The notes beneath the pieces were generated by a model. The model did not search any database. It had not been told where the DNA came from and saw only the letters and a list, made by a program, of their open reading frames with translations. A program made the position numbers and the translations under genes. From Imperialibacter sp965651695 (GTDB taxonomy: Bacteria > Bacteroidota > Bacteroidia > Cytophagales > Cyclobacteriaceae), in assembly GCA_965651695.1 (NCBI GenBank), contig CBFGTI010000002.1, positions 1-64,000 of the forward strand: a stretch of 64,000 bases of DNA, read 5' to 3'. Below are positions 18,135 through 26,854 of the stretch, piece after piece; the first letter of the stretch is position 1, and the number at the start of each line of letters is the position of its first letter.

Positions 18135-18727
18135 GCAAACCTGCCCTCGCGTTGTTCGACTTCGACGGCACCATTACCACTAAAGACACGCTGATCGAAT
18201 TTATCATTTTCGCCCGGGGCGCCGCTAAATTTTGGTGGGGCATGGTGGTGCTTTCGCCTATACTGGTTCTGTTTAAAGCAAAGCTAATCCCCAACTGGAA
18301 GGCCAAAGAGCTAATGCTCTCTTACTTCTTTAAGGGAATGAACCTGGAGCAATTCAACAGTCTGTGTCATCAATTCACACAATCGCAGGTGCCCGGCCTT
18401 ATCCGCCACCTGGCCATGGAAAAGATAAACGCCCACCTTGACAACGGCGACCGGGTGGTGATTGTGTCGGCTTCGCCGGAAAACTGGGTAGAAAAATGGG
18501 CGAGCAAATATGGCCTCGAGTGCATAGCCACCCGCATGCAGGTAGCTGATGGTGTGATTACCGGGAAATTTGCCGGCAAAAACTGCCACGGCATTGAAAA
18601 GGTGGAGCGGATAAAAAGCCACCTTAGCCTCGAGGGATTTTCTGAAATACATGCCTACGGCGACAGTAGCGGCGACCGCCCCATGCTACAGCTCGCCACC
18701 ACGCCGTACTACAAGCCTTTTCGGTAG
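18131..18727 (+). CDS. HAD-IB family phosphatase, probable lipid-linked phosphoribose phosphatase
   Basis: 198 residues. Motif I is FDFDGTIT with nucleophile D10 and acid/base D12. Motif II is VVIVSASPENWVEKWASKYG and motif IV is YGDSSGDRPML. A helical cap (about 20-90) includes a hydrophobic stretch (WWGMVVLSPILVLF) that could touch the membrane. In mycobacteria the 5-phosphate of lipid-linked phosphoribose is thought to be removed by a PAP2-type protein (Rv3807c). No PAP2 gene is present here, and this HAD is translationally coupled to DprE2, so I infer it fills that step. Some bacteria fuse a HAD domain to the UbiA enzyme, which supports the idea. Confidence 0.8.
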   Translation: MSKPALALFDFDGTITTKDTLIEFIIFARGAAKFWWGMVVLSPILVLFKAKLIPNWKAKELMLSYFFKGMNLEQFNSLCHQFTQSQVPGLIRHLAMEKINAHLDNGDRVVIVSASPENWVEKWASKYGLECIATRMQVADGVITGKFAGKNCHGIEKVERIKSHLSLEGFSEIHAYGDSSGDRPMLQLATTPYYKPFR

Positions 18728-18840
18728 GTAGCGATTGGTTGTTGGTTATTCGTTACGAGAATCGTTATCTGACGCCCCGGTTGGAGTTTCTTCATCCGCT
18801 AAGTGGAAGAAAAGCAGTTATGGTCAGCATACGTGCTATT

Positions 18841-19149
18841 TTATTCAAGTCGGATCGAAATGTCAAGATGTCCACCGAGTCCTTCGTTAATAATTCTCTG
18901 TAGTGTCGAAAACCGGATGTCCTTTAGATTTCTTTCAAGTTTTGAGATGTACGACTTATTTGTTCCGGACAATTCTGCCAATTGCTCCTGTGTTAGCCCT
19001 TTTCGTTCTCTGGCCTGTTGGATTAAAACACCAAGCTTAAAGGTGTCATATTCACTCTCAAAATGCTCTCGCTTATCTGTTCCTTTCTTTCCGATTTTTT
19101 CATCAATGAATTGATCGAGACTTTTTAGGTTTTTATTTTTTGCTGTCAT
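18841..19149 (-). CDS. HigA-type XRE antitoxin
   Basis: 102 residues. The C-terminal half is an XRE helix-turn-helix (GVLIQQARERKGLTQEQLAE, then LSGTNKSYISKLERNLKDIR). The N-terminal part is charged and probably contacts the toxin. The start codon lies inside the 3' end of the upstream toxin-like reading frame (17-base overlap), the toxin-first order of HigBA loci. The region is AT-richer than its neighbours, consistent with transfer. It should repress its own promoter. Confidence 0.85.
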   Translation of the reverse strand: MTAKNKNLKSLDQFIDEKIGKKGTDKREHFESEYDTFKLGVLIQQARERKGLTQEQLAELSGTNKSYISKLERNLKDIRFSTLQRIINEGLGGHLDISIRLE

Positions 19150-19506
19150 AATACTCTTTTTTTATCTGTTCTGCTCGTTCTATTTCTTGCATAGGAGTTT
19201 TCTGACTTTTCTTCTGAAAACCATGCCCGATTACTACAAGGTTGTCCATATCGAAAAAGCAGAAAATTCGAAATATATTGCTACCAACTTGAATCCTTAT
19301 TTCATAAAGTCCGGAGGTGTTCTTTAAATGTTTTAAATATATTTCAGGAACACGGCCAATTTCTTCAACGATTTTCAGTGTCCAAAGAATTTTCTTTTGA
19401 ACCTTCTCATTTTGATCATCATAGAATTTTTCAAGTAGTCCTTGAAGAAATAAAGCTCCCTTTTTTGCTCATGCCGCAAGATATAAATAGTAGCCCGATT
19501 GGACAA
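19133..19506 (-). pseudogene. HigB/RelE-type toxin gene with a single-base frameshift
   Basis: Read on the minus strand, one frame gives IYILRHEQKRELYFFKDYL. After about base 19433 the neighbouring frame continues EKFYDDQNEKVQKKILWTLK, through VPEIYLKHLKN, IFRIFCFFDMDNLVVIGHGF and QKKSQKTPMQEIERAEQIKK, to TAA at 19133-19135. Together they make a complete phage-derived HigB-type mRNA interferase of about 124 residues. One base is missing in the TTGAAAAA stretch. No ATG fits the 5' frame; TTG at 19506 or 19509 is the best start. It is either a decayed toxin beside a living antitoxin or a homopolymer sequencing error. Confidence 0.75.
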
Positions 19507-19586
19507 CAAAAGTTGGAGAGGGATGGACTAAGAGGCTTATAATAACCTAGATAGGCGATCGGGAGAGTGGTAGGGCACACCCCCTC

Positions 19587-19730
19587 CCCCCACCTCAAAC
19601 ATGAACTTACCCCCCTGAAATACGAACTAGTTCATGTCTGAGATAAACTCATCCCCCTGAAACATAAACCAGTTCATGCTTGAGGTGAACTCATCCGGTT
19701 GAAAATGAGCCGTTGTGTTTTTGAGGTGGG
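19587..19730. repeat. Degenerate 41-43-base tandem units forming an imperfect palindrome
   Basis: Three related units share the pattern TTCATG...GA..AACTCATCCCCCTGAAA. CACCTCAAACATGAAC (19591-19606) is the reverse complement of GTTCATGCTTGAGGTG (19672-19687) at 15 of 16 positions. An outer pair, CCCACCTCAAAC near 19589 and GTTTTTGAGGTGGG near 19717, nests outside it, and GAACTAGTTC (19624-19633) is a perfect palindrome in the middle. No reading frame is credible. It lies between the 3' end of the AftB-like gene and the toxin start; it could be a terminator complex, an operator or a small non-coding element. Confidence 0.6.
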
Positions 19731-19757
19731 AGTTACGAAAAGAGTTTCACCGGGCTT

Positions 19758-21539
19758 TTACCTCAGTGCCTGTATGGCTATTCCCTGCATGGTTTTCTCA
19801 ATGTTTTTTCTCTGCAACTCCACCACCGTGTAGTCGTTTGCCCGAAGTTCTTCTATAAATGTCGCGCTGGCATAAGTTTTCAGGTAGGGCGCTTTGTCTC
19901 CAATTATTACGGGCTTATAAGCATCAACAAAACCCGGCTCGCGGAAAAGCTGCTTGTACATTCTGCTCACATAAGCCTTTTCGAACCCTGGCTCATTTTC
20001 AAGCAACGCTTGATCTTCGGGCGAATCGACGAAATAAGAGGTTTTGAAATAGCCGTGAAAGATGTCGGGCTGCATTTCGAAAAACACAGCTTTGTCGAAC
20101 GCAGCATGATTTTTTATGCCGGTCTTTATTTCCGATGCATGCGCCATGCGCACGTTGTTCAGGCCCATAAGGTCGTACACCACCCCGTTATAGGCGTAGC
20201 CAAAGCCTCCAGCTGCACTTACTCCTACCGTGGGCGGTTCCTGCAGCCTGCTAAACATGGAGTCGATCATTTGTGCTTCGAGCCGGCCTCTCTCCGCCAG
20301 CTTAAATTCCCAATCGAGCGGAGGTGTGTCTTTAATGTAAGTGTGCAGCGGCGTAGCCGAGCTCATGTAAATAAAGGGAACCACAAGCGCTACCAGCACA
20401 AAATAAGCGGCTGGCTGCACACGCAGCTGAATATTGGCCACGCTTCCCCAAAAAGGCTTATTGAAGAAAAGCAGGTAATAAAGAGGAAAGAACGGCTGGA
20501 GAAACCGCAGCAGCTTAAAATGATCGCCGCCCACATAAACGGGAATAAGCAGGCTCACAAAGGTAACTGCAGTTAAAATCAGTTGCACCCACTCATGCTC
20601 TTTCAGACGTTCGTTAAAACCGCTCGACGCAAGCCGGAATAGCCTGGCACCCAGCATAATTGCCGAAACTGCGCCTGCTGCCACTACCAGCAGCAACATA
20701 GGACTCTGTATGCAGCAAAACACCAGGTACCGTACGCCCTCATACAGGTTGTACGATAGATCCGACGACACTTTTGCATAATAGGTATTGGGCAGCGGGT
20801 ACCCGAAATACATGAGCCTGAAGGCTGTGAAGCCGCCCATCGTTACTAAAACCGCTGCCACCATTGGTAGCGCCTTCACTAGCGACACACCCAATTTCCG
20901 GGAGTCGTGAAGGTACTTAATGAAGATGAACCCAATGAAAGCAAAACACCATAGGAGGCTTTCGGGCCGCAGCACCACGAAAAAGGAAAGCAACAGCGCA
21001 TTGACTGCCCGGTCTTTTGCACTATCGATTTTGGAAGAAGCCACCCTTAGTGTGATAGTTACAATAAACAGGCTCCATATACCTGTTTCCATAAGCGAAA
21101 GCACCGTCCAGTCTACAAAACCGGGGATAATCGTAAGCAACATTAGAAAAAGCACCTCCTGGGGAGAAATGAAAGCAGTTGCCCTGGTCAGCTTTCTTAT
21201 AAAATTAAAGCAAAGGGTAAGAGAAAGCGATAACAAGACGACTGAAAACAATGAGAGTAAAAGTGGGAAATGCTGGGGGCTGACATAATAAAAGGCTGCA
21301 ATAATGAGCGTCCACAGGAATGATGTGAACCCCTCTACATATTCGCCGCCAGGGTAGTAAACAAAGCCATGGCCGTTTACGAGGTTTTTGGCATAGGTGA
21401 AATAGATGTTGGCGTCGTCCATTCCAACGGCCGGCTGCCCGTAGAGCATCCAGTAAAGCAGCGACACAAGCGCAACATACACCAGGGTGATACTAAATCT
21501 TACCATGAGTTCATAGCTGTTAAAAGGTGATCTTCTCAA
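19758..21539 (-). CDS. AftB-like GT-C arabinofuranosyltransferase candidate
   Basis: 593 residues with about ten membrane segments in the first 400 and a periplasmic domain of about 190 residues. The first loop is GMDDANIYFTYAKNLVNGHG with D41-D42, followed by YYPGGEYVEGFTSFLWTL. The DDA-ISFRYA-NL-GHG / VEGYT-LW pattern is that of the mycobacterial terminal arabinofuranosyltransferase AftB (Rv3805c) and relatives, which use decaprenyl-phospho-arabinose. Its position 1 kb from the DprE1/DprE2/UbiA operon supports use of that donor. Broader members of this superfamily may use other sugars, so the sugar assignment is inferred from context. Confidence 0.7.
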   Translation of the reverse strand: MRRSPFNSYELMVRFSITLVYVALVSLLYWMLYGQPAVGMDDANIYFTYAKNLVNGHGFVYYPGGEYVEGFTSFLWTLIIAAFYYVSPQHFPLLLSLFSVVLLSLSLTLCFNFIRKLTRATAFISPQEVLFLMLLTIIPGFVDWTVLSLMETGIWSLFIVTITLRVASSKIDSAKDRAVNALLLSFFVVLRPESLLWCFAFIGFIFIKYLHDSRKLGVSLVKALPMVAAVLVTMGGFTAFRLMYFGYPLPNTYYAKVSSDLSYNLYEGVRYLVFCCIQSPMLLLVVAAGAVSAIMLGARLFRLASSGFNERLKEHEWVQLILTAVTFVSLLIPVYVGGDHFKLLRFLQPFFPLYYLLFFNKPFWGSVANIQLRVQPAAYFVLVALVVPFIYMSSATPLHTYIKDTPPLDWEFKLAERGRLEAQMIDSMFSRLQEPPTVGVSAAGGFGYAYNGVVYDLMGLNNVRMAHASEIKTGIKNHAAFDKAVFFEMQPDIFHGYFKTSYFVDSPEDQALLENEPGFEKAYVSRMYKQLFREPGFVDAYKPVIIGDKAPYLKTYASATFIEELRANDYTVVELQRKNIEKTMQGIAIQALR

Positions 21540-21728
21540 TTCTTCTGACTACAACGATCAGTCGGGCAATTTACTTATAGATTTTCAGGTTCCGGCGCCA
21601 ACTACGGCTGTTAATGGGCTGTGTAACAGTAATGTAATATCGCCCAACAGATGTACCTGCGGACATGCGGCGTTTTCTAGTTCCAGTAAAAATGGCTATG
21701 AACTTTTTATTAACTAAAAACACCGATT

Positions 21729-24692
21729 ATGATCAATAAAATTCGCCTTACTGTCTGCTGTCTCGTGGCACCTTTGCTGGTGCTGGGGCAGTCAGCGTAT
21801 TTTGAGGAAGGCCTGTCTATACGAAACAAACAGAAGGGTCACTATTATAAAATGGTTGACTGGGATGAAGGACAGTATGCGGAGTTTGCATATTGGGAAG
21901 AAAGTGCGTTGGGTTCCATTGTTGACTATATGAACTGGAGAGCCATTTTTCCTCCGGGTTATAACAAAACCTCCGGAACAAAATATCCGGTAATAGTGAT
22001 GCTCCACGGTGCCGGTGAATCGGGTAGAAAGTACAGCAACATTTTTGATTATGCCCCTACCGATCCGGAGTACGACAACAATAGCCATCAGTTGAAGTAC
22101 GGAGGTGTGGAACACATGGAAGCCGTAAACAAACCCACATCGGACCCTGGCTCGTTTCCAGGCATTGTGATGTTCCCGCAGGTAAGCTACAATGGCGCCT
22201 GGGATGATATAGACACCCGCATGCTCATCGGCATATTAGAATACATGATACAGGAGTACGCCGCCGATCCGGACAAAATAGCCATTCACGGGCTGTCGAA
22301 CGGAGCCCGCGGGGTTTGGAAAGCTGCCAGCCAACGGCCCGATCTTTTCTCCGCTGTTTTAACTATGTCGGGTGTAGGCACTGACCTGGAGGGCATGACC
22401 GACTCGCTGGCAACCACGCCCGTATGGCTGTTTCAGGGAGCAACCGACACAAACCCAAGCCCTGAATGGAGCCAGCAATGGGCAAATACCATTATAGCCA
22501 AAGGTGGGGAAGCCCGCTACACACTTTACAACGACCAGGGGCACTCCATCTGGAACAACGCCTACAAAGAGCCCGACTTCTTTTCGTGGATACTGGCTCA
22601 AGACAAAAAGAACATCAGGTTTATGGGTGGAGCACCTGCCTCCAACTGTAGCCTTACCGCCGACTCGCCTGCTACGCTTGGATTTTCGGCCGGTTACCTG
22701 GCTTACCAGTGGGTAAAAGATGGCATTCCCATTGAAGGTGCCACCGGCAGGTACTACACACCCACTACCAGCGGCGTGTACACCGTCAAGTTTAAGCGCC
22801 GCACCAACAGCGTCTGGGCAGAATCAAACCCACTTAATGTGTTTTACAGCGCCACAAATTTCGGCCAATTTAAACCTTCACTAACGGCCTCCAGCTCTAC
22901 CGACTTGCCGTTGCCCTACTCCGATTCGGTAGACTATACGCTTGATCTTGTAGCGCCGGCAGGCTATGCGGCCTACAGCTGGTACAAAGACGGCGTGCTG
23001 CTTGAAACCAATGAGAATAGAAAATATAATCTTAACGACGCAGCCGGACAGAAGTTTACAGCGGCAAACGCCGGCAGCTACACCGTGTTGCTTACCGACC
23101 AAAATGGTTGCAATTCCCTCGCTTCCGATCCTGTGGTTGTAACGTACAACGCAAGCAGTTCCGACATATCCACGCTTGTACCTCACTTATATGCTACAAG
23201 CTCGCCCGATTTGCCGCTGCCGGTGTCTACCGCAGACAAATCGCTGAAGCTTGTGACAAATACCGGCTTTGCGGCTTACCGGTGGTACAAAAACGGCGCC
23301 CTTCTGGTTGAGAATGCTTCCAATGAGCTAGTGCTAAACAATGCGGCCGGTGACCAGTTTGCCGCCACCGACGCCGGCGATTACTCGGTAGTGGTAGTGC
23401 ATACCAGCGGCAGCGCAAGCCAGGCCTCCAACGTTGTTTCCGTTACCTACAATGCCGCCAACGAGGGTACCGATCCGCCTATTGCGGAGCTCACGCCCTA
23501 TCTGTATGCCACCAGCTCGCCCAACCTTCCGCTGCCGGCAAGCCTAGCCGACAAATCTCTTAGCCTGGTAGCCCCCGCGGGGTATTCCACCTACAAATGG
23601 TTTAAAAACAATGTTTTGCTGAGCGAGGGGTCCTCCAACAGTCTGCAGCTAAACAATGCATCAGGCCAGCTGTTTGTGCCCGAAAATGCCGGCGACTACC
23701 ATGTGGTGGTGGCCAACCAGCAGGGGAGCAGCCTGCCCTCCAATGTAATTGCAGTTACCTACAACAACGAGGTGGGCGAAAACAACCCTCCGGTTGGGTT
23801 GGAGAAAACAGTGCTGTCATCTACAGAAATAGCGGTTGGCTGGACAGACACCGGCTATGAAACTGCCTATGAAGTATACCGGGCCAGAAAAAATACCTTT
23901 AGCGAGGCCAATGGAGCTTTTACCGGCTACCCAGGCACTCAGTACCATTACGTGGCCACACTACCTGCAAATACCACCACATTTACCGATACCGGCTTGC
24001 GGCCGGGCGCCTCGTACAACTATAAAATAAGGGCATTGCAGGCAGACGGCGGCGTATTTTCGCAGGAAGAAACAAGCTATGCCACTACACAAGCGGACGC
24101 TTCGGCGCCCACAGCACCTACCGACCTCACCGTGGTTAACACAACCGAATCGGAGATTTACCTGCAATGGACACCCGCTACAGACGACGACGTGGTGTTT
24201 AAATATGAGGTGTACCTCGACGGTGAAAAAATTGCGGACGTGGCAAGCGCTGTTGACGAAGCGGACACCGACCCTACCGACGGCAGCCCCGAACCTGCAG
24301 CGGCTTACATAGTGGCCGATCTGCGGTCGAGAATCACCTACGAGCTAAAGGTGCGGGCGGTCGATTACCAGGGAAATAATTTTACAGGTAATGCCAGCGA
24401 ATTCTCAAACATTGTAACGTCGCAGGTGGTTCTTAGCATTCCGGGGGCCGAATTGGACGCAAAAGCTGTGGCCTACCCCAATCCTTTCAGCCACACTGTG
24501 TATCTACGGCTACCGGAAAAAACCAGCGCCGAGCTGCCAGTGCTTTTGTTCGACCATGCAGGCAACCTGGTTAAGACTTCAGGCACATCAGGCAGGGGCG
24601 ACGAGGTGTCGGTAGACCTGTCGGATGTGGTAGACGGCATGTACATTCTAAAGGTGGGCATCCATAGCTTCAGATTGATCAAGAGAAATTAA
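21729..24692 (+). CDS. T9SS-secreted multidomain esterase with Ig-like and FnIII domains
   Basis: 987 residues. Signal peptide 1-20, then an alpha/beta-hydrolase domain (about 40-290): oxyanion loop VIVMLHGAGESG, nucleophile S190 in IHGLSNGARGVW, probable acid D240 and H272 in YNDQGHSIWN. The pattern suits polyhydroxybutyrate-depolymerase/feruloyl-esterase-like enzymes. Next come about four Ig-like modules (22,640-23,780), two of them near-duplicates sharing YATSSP(D/N)LPLP and YKNGALL/FKNNVLL motifs. Two fibronectin type III domains follow (about 23,800-24,420). The C-terminus (AYPNPFSHTVYLRL to the end) is a T9SS type A sorting domain. It is therefore a cell-surface or secreted enzyme for a polymeric ester; the substrate is unknown. 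Confidence 0.85.
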   Translation: MINKIRLTVCCLVAPLLVLGQSAYFEEGLSIRNKQKGHYYKMVDWDEGQYAEFAYWEESALGSIVDYMNWRAIFPPGYNKTSGTKYPVIVMLHGAGESGRKYSNIFDYAPTDPEYDNNSHQLKYGGVEHMEAVNKPTSDPGSFPGIVMFPQVSYNGAWDDIDTRMLIGILEYMIQEYAADPDKIAIHGLSNGARGVWKAASQRPDLFSAVLTMSGVGTDLEGMTDSLATTPVWLFQGATDTNPSPEWSQQWANTIIAKGGEARYTLYNDQGHSIWNNAYKEPDFFSWILAQDKKNIRFMGGAPASNCSLTADSPATLGFSAGYLAYQWVKDGIPIEGATGRYYTPTTSGVYTVKFKRRTNSVWAESNPLNVFYSATNFGQFKPSLTASSSTDLPLPYSDSVDYTLDLVAPAGYAAYSWYKDGVLLETNENRKYNLNDAAGQKFTAANAGSYTVLLTDQNGCNSLASDPVVVTYNASSSDISTLVPHLYATSSPDLPLPVSTADKSLKLVTNTGFAAYRWYKNGALLVENASNELVLNNAAGDQFAATDAGDYSVVVVHTSGSASQASNVVSVTYNAANEGTDPPIAELTPYLYATSSPNLPLPASLADKSLSLVAPAGYSTYKWFKNNVLLSEGSSNSLQLNNASGQLFVPENAGDYHVVVANQQGSSLPSNVIAVTYNNEVGENNPPVGLEKTVLSSTEIAVGWTDTGYETAYEVYRARKNTFSEANGAFTGYPGTQYHYVATLPANTTTFTDTGLRPGASYNYKIRALQADGGVFSQEETSYATTQADASAPTAPTDLTVVNTTESEIYLQWTPATDDDVVFKYEVYLDGEKIADVASAVDEADTDPTDGSPEPAAAYIVADLRSRITYELKVRAVDYQGNNFTGNASEFSNIVTSQVVLSIPGAELDAKAVAYPNPFSHTVYLRLPEKTSAELPVLLFDHAGNLVKTSGTSGRGDEVSVDLSDVVDGMYILKVGIHSFRLIKRN

Positions 24693-24732
24693 AAAGGGGG
24701 GCACCGGATATTATAATCGGGTTGATGGGATA

Positions 24733-24765
24733 GCGTCGGAAGCTCAAGCCTCCGGCGCTTTTTTT
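24733..24765 (+). terminator. Rho-independent terminator of the T9SS esterase gene
   Basis: An 11-bp stem GCGTCGGAAGC / GCCTCCGGCGC (one G-U pair, one mismatch), loop TCAA, followed by seven T residues, 40 bases after the stop codon. The rest of the gap (24766-25041) shows no credible gene, and no clear promoter box is seen ahead of the dehydrogenase. Confidence 0.85.
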
Positions 24766-25041
24766 ACGGGTTTGCCCCGTCGCTGTACCTCACCCATGCC
24801 GCCATCGTTGCCCTGGTTCTACACACCCTGCTGTATTCTACAAAAATCCCCCACATTCCTGCCGCTACAGGCAAAAAGTTCACCCAATTTACCAATGGCT
24901 CAGATTTTGCCCCTCGTGGCAATACCTCCCCTTCTATGCAGCGCTATCTTTTTTTGAAAAGAGCCATGAAATACCATTAGCTGGTTGGCTGGAATATTCG
25001 GTCGCAGTACTACAAACCCAAAATACCAGGATATGATAGCA

Positions 25042-26187
25042 ATGAACTACAGAGGGCCCTTCAGAGTCCGGGCAGATCGCAAGCCCATTCCAGAAATTGA
25101 ACATCCGCAAGACGCCATCGTACGGGTAACACGCTCCTGCATCTGCGGCTCGGACCTCCATCTTTACCATGGGCTGGTACCCGACACCAGAGTAGGGTCA
25201 ACCTTCGGCCATGAGTTTGTGGGTGTGGTGGAGGAGGTTGGCACCGGCGTGCAAAAGTTAAAGGTTGGCGACCAGGTGCTGGTGCCTTTCAATATTGCCT
25301 GCGGCAGTTGCGCTTTTTGCAAGCAGGAGCTGTATGGCAACTGCCATGAGTCGAACCCTGAATCGACGGCGGTTGGCGGCATTTTCGGCTATTCGCATAC
25401 TGCCGGCGGCTACAATGGCGGGCAGGCAGAATACGTGCGGGTGCCCTATGCCGACGTGGGCCCCGTAGTGATACCTGCCGGCATGAACCACGATACGGCC
25501 GTACTGCTTACCGATGTGGTGCCCACCGGCTACCAGGCTGCCGAGATGGGCGGCATCAGACCCGGCGACACTGTGGTAATTTTCGGCGCAGGGCCTATCG
25601 GCATCATGGCCGCAAAATGCGCCTGGCTGTTTGGCGCAGCCAGGGTGATAGTGATTGACCGGCTGGAGTACCGGCTCGAGTTTGTGAAAAACTACGCACA
25701 GTGCGAGGCTTACAATTTCGAATCGCTGCAAGACCCCGCGGCGTTTATTAAAAAAACCACCGACTGGCTGGGCGCCGATGTGTGCATAGACGCCGTAGGC
25801 TGTGAGGCTGCCGGTAGTGCTATGCATACCATTACCGGGCGAAAAATGATGCTGCAGGGCGGGTCGGCCACCGCATTGCACTGGGCCATCAACTCAGTAA
25901 AAAAAGGGGGTATTGTTTCGATAGTGGGCGTTTATGGCCCTACCGACTGCCTTATTCCCATCGGTAATGTGGTGAACAAGGGTATTACCATCCGGGCCAA
26001 TCAGGCTTCGGTAATCCGCCTTTTACCAAAAATTATACATCACATCGAGGAAGGACTACTTGACCCAACACCCATTATTACCCATAGAATACCCCTGGAG
26101 GAGGTTTCGGACGCCTACCACATCTTTTCGGCAAAACTCGACAATTGCATAAAAACGATATTAATCCCGTCGGCGGCGGCGGCATAA
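25042..26187 (+). CDS. Zinc-dependent alcohol dehydrogenase, formaldehyde-dehydrogenase-like
   Basis: 381 residues from MNYRGPFRVRAD; an in-frame ATG 9 bases upstream is also possible, and the reading from 24985 adds unlikely leader. Catalytic zinc ligands are in SCICGSDLHLYHG and GHEFVGVVEEV; the structural zinc loop is CGSCAFCKQELYGNC. The Rossmann loop is GAGPIGIMAAKCAWLFGA. The long insert with SHTAGGYNGGQAEYVRVPYA is typical of glutathione-independent formaldehyde dehydrogenase-type MDR enzymes. The small hypothetical gene 26198 follows after 10 bases and is probably co-transcribed. Confidence 0.85.
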   Translation: MNYRGPFRVRADRKPIPEIEHPQDAIVRVTRSCICGSDLHLYHGLVPDTRVGSTFGHEFVGVVEEVGTGVQKLKVGDQVLVPFNIACGSCAFCKQELYGNCHESNPESTAVGGIFGYSHTAGGYNGGQAEYVRVPYADVGPVVIPAGMNHDTAVLLTDVVPTGYQAAEMGGIRPGDTVVIFGAGPIGIMAAKCAWLFGAARVIVIDRLEYRLEFVKNYAQCEAYNFESLQDPAAFIKKTTDWLGADVCIDAVGCEAAGSAMHTITGRKMMLQGGSATALHWAINSVKKGGIVSIVGVYGPTDCLIPIGNVVNKGITIRANQASVIRLLPKIIHHIEEGLLDPTPIITHRIPLEEVSDAYHIFSAKLDNCIKTILIPSAAAA

Positions 26188-26197
26188 ACAACACAGT

Positions 26198-26704
26198 ATG
26201 GAAAAGACAGTAAAATCAACAAAGTCAGTAGAAGAGCTATCGCACATCAAAGGCTGGGGCATAGACGCTGACCCTCAGAACGACCCCACCTACCCCATGA
26301 AAAAGTGGACTGGCGATGATCACCGGCGCATCCGATGGCAGCGCCCACCGCTTCAAAAAGAAAATGTGGAAATACTGCAGTCGATTGAACGGCCCAACGC
26401 AAGCGCGGTATTCGGAACCCCGGTGCCGCCATCCGGACTCAGCGGGGCTATCAGGCGGCTGGCATATCAGTACAGCGAGTCGAGCTATGGCCGTTGGCTG
26501 CCCCTGCTCATTGCCGACAGGGTAAACGTGGTGGAAGGCATAATTGACGACCTGAAACAAGGGCATGTTCCCAATATCTTTGCCGAGCGGGGATGGAAAG
26601 CAGAATGGAAATACAACAAAGTGGGTTTGGTGAAAAAGGTGGTGATTGGGGCGCTTGTAACTACGGCCATTGTGAGCATGATGAGAAGATCCGGTAATCG
26701 GTGA
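26198..26704 (+). CDS. Conserved hypothetical protein with C-terminal hydrophobic segment
   Basis: 168 residues. The N-terminal 75 residues are polar and Pro-rich (AQ-free, with IDADPQNDPTYPMKKWTGDD and RIRWQRPPLQKENVEILQSI). The middle is helical (LSGAIRRLAYQYSESSYGRW) and the C-terminus ends in one hydrophobic segment (VKKVVIGALVTTAIVSMMRR), suggesting a tail-anchored or membrane-associated protein. I do not recognise a characterised family. Ten bases after the dehydrogenase stop, so the two are probably translated from one message. Confidence 0.7.
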   Translation: MEKTVKSTKSVEELSHIKGWGIDADPQNDPTYPMKKWTGDDHRRIRWQRPPLQKENVEILQSIERPNASAVFGTPVPPSGLSGAIRRLAYQYSESSYGRWLPLLIADRVNVVEGIIDDLKQGHVPNIFAERGWKAEWKYNKVGLVKKVVIGALVTTAIVSMMRRSGNR

Positions 26705-26841
26705 TCTGTGTGTGTGGTAGTCGGTGATCGGTAATCGGACAGATTACCAATCACTACTTACTGATTAGCGGAAGACTTGATGTGCTCCGCCCTCTGACAT
26801 AAGTCATACGGGTTGACGGCGCTTTGTAGCGGCTGTCCTGC

Positions 26842-26849
26842 TAACTTTG
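26842..26849 (+). promoter_or_regulatory. Bacteroidota -7 box TAACTTTG
   Basis: An exact TAnnTTTG match five bases before the hemolysin III start codon. A TTTG at 26823-26826 could be the -33 element, but the 15-base spacing is shorter than usual. If it is used, the leader would be almost absent. Confidence 0.45.
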
Positions 26850-26854
26850 CGCGC

